From Sva-25 sp039714995 (GTDB lineage Bacteria > Pseudomonadota > Gammaproteobacteria > Chromatiales > Chromatiaceae), in NCBI GenBank assembly GCA_039714995.1, contig JBDLII010000002.1, positions 1 to 48,730 on the forward strand: a stretch of 48,730 nucleotides of DNA. Direction: 5' to 3'. Below are positions 48,638 through 48,730 of the stretch, piece after piece; the stretch's first letter is position 1; every line of letters starts with the position of its first letter. The notes below the pieces were generated by a model, which searched no databases, was not told where the DNA came from, and was given only the letters and a program-made list of their open reading frames with translations. The position numbers were made by a program, and so were the translations under genes.

Positions 48638-48730
48638 TCCACTTGAGCCGGATCCCTGATTTCAGCCACCGCGCCATGCTGCACTCCCATGTCGCCGACG
48701 GAACTCACCACGGCTTCACCGGCCTCGAGC
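48634..48730 (-). CDS. MacA-like periplasmic adaptor, C-terminal fragment
   Basis: The last 32 codons of a leftward gene continuing past the right edge; they read LEAGEAVVSSVGDMG then VQHGAVAEIRDPAQVE and stop. The glycine-rich, VV-containing pattern is the usual end of an HlyD/MacA membrane-fusion protein. Its position before a MacB-like ATPase and two permeases supports the assignment. The stop overlaps the ATPase start by four bases. Confidence 0.75.
   Translation of the reverse strand, partial: LEAGEAVVSSVGDMGVQHGAVAEIRDPAQVE

Overview
The window looks like chromosome from a free-living or facultative gammaproteobacterium. It has an LpxK/KdsB lipid A-KDO block, a solitary outer-membrane barrel, RavA/ViaA, and sigma-54/NtrC nitrogen control. 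Intergenic DNA is rich in the small palindromic repeats common in environmental, often sulfur-oxidising, Gammaproteobacteria. The genus cannot be fixed from sequence alone. I saw no tRNA, rRNA, CRISPR, IS element or prophage.

Region 1 (1-10.4 kb, leftward): an assimilatory nitrate/nitrite operon, nirB-nirD-nasA-dmsBC fusion-ravA-viaA (viaA runs off the left edge). A consensus sigma-54 promoter and a perfectly palindromic NtrC site lie upstream of nirB. The nitrate reductase has a four-cluster Fe-S subunit fused to a DmsC-like membrane anchor, instead of a ferredoxin or NADH partner. The MoxR/VWA pair ravA-viaA follows within a few bases, suggesting a role in assembly of the Fe-S/Mo enzymes.

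Region 2 (10.5-15.1 kb): convergent genes for a phosphoglycerol-transferase-like membrane sulfatase and a GH17-GT2 beta-glucan enzyme, a plausible phosphoglycerol-modified periplasmic glucan pair.

Region 3 (15.5-23.5 kb): nitrate uptake and control. nrtA-nrtB-nrtD (leftward) is preceded by a sigma-54 promoter and a leader with ANTAR-type hairpins followed by an intrinsic terminator. Upstream lies nasT, encoding the ANTAR antiterminator that should read that leader. narK is divergent and also has a sigma-54-like promoter; it is followed by a PP2C phosphatase-Ser/Thr kinase fusion. NtrC initiation and nitrate-dependent antitermination thus appear layered.

Region 4 (23.6-33.7 kb): a DUF389 membrane protein with a degenerate diacylglycerol-kinase-like N-terminal half, a YpfJ-type metallopeptidase, a cupin, a solitary outer-membrane barrel, exbB-exbD-lpxK-Trm112-kdsB, a CYTH protein, a solute-binding lipoprotein and an L,D-transpeptidase.

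Region 5 (33.7-48.7 kb): a small membrane protein with a structured upstream region, a NarL-type response regulator and PAS-GAF histidine kinase, a small HMA-like protein, an MBL hydrolase, a secreted alpha-helical protein, a two-domain L,D-transpeptidase, ppsA, a cold-shock protein, a possible secreted atypical kinase, and a MacAB-like exporter with two separate FtsX-type permeases (adaptor cut by the right edge). At least six palindromic repeat families occupy the gaps; one seems to have been read into the start of a lipoprotein gene.
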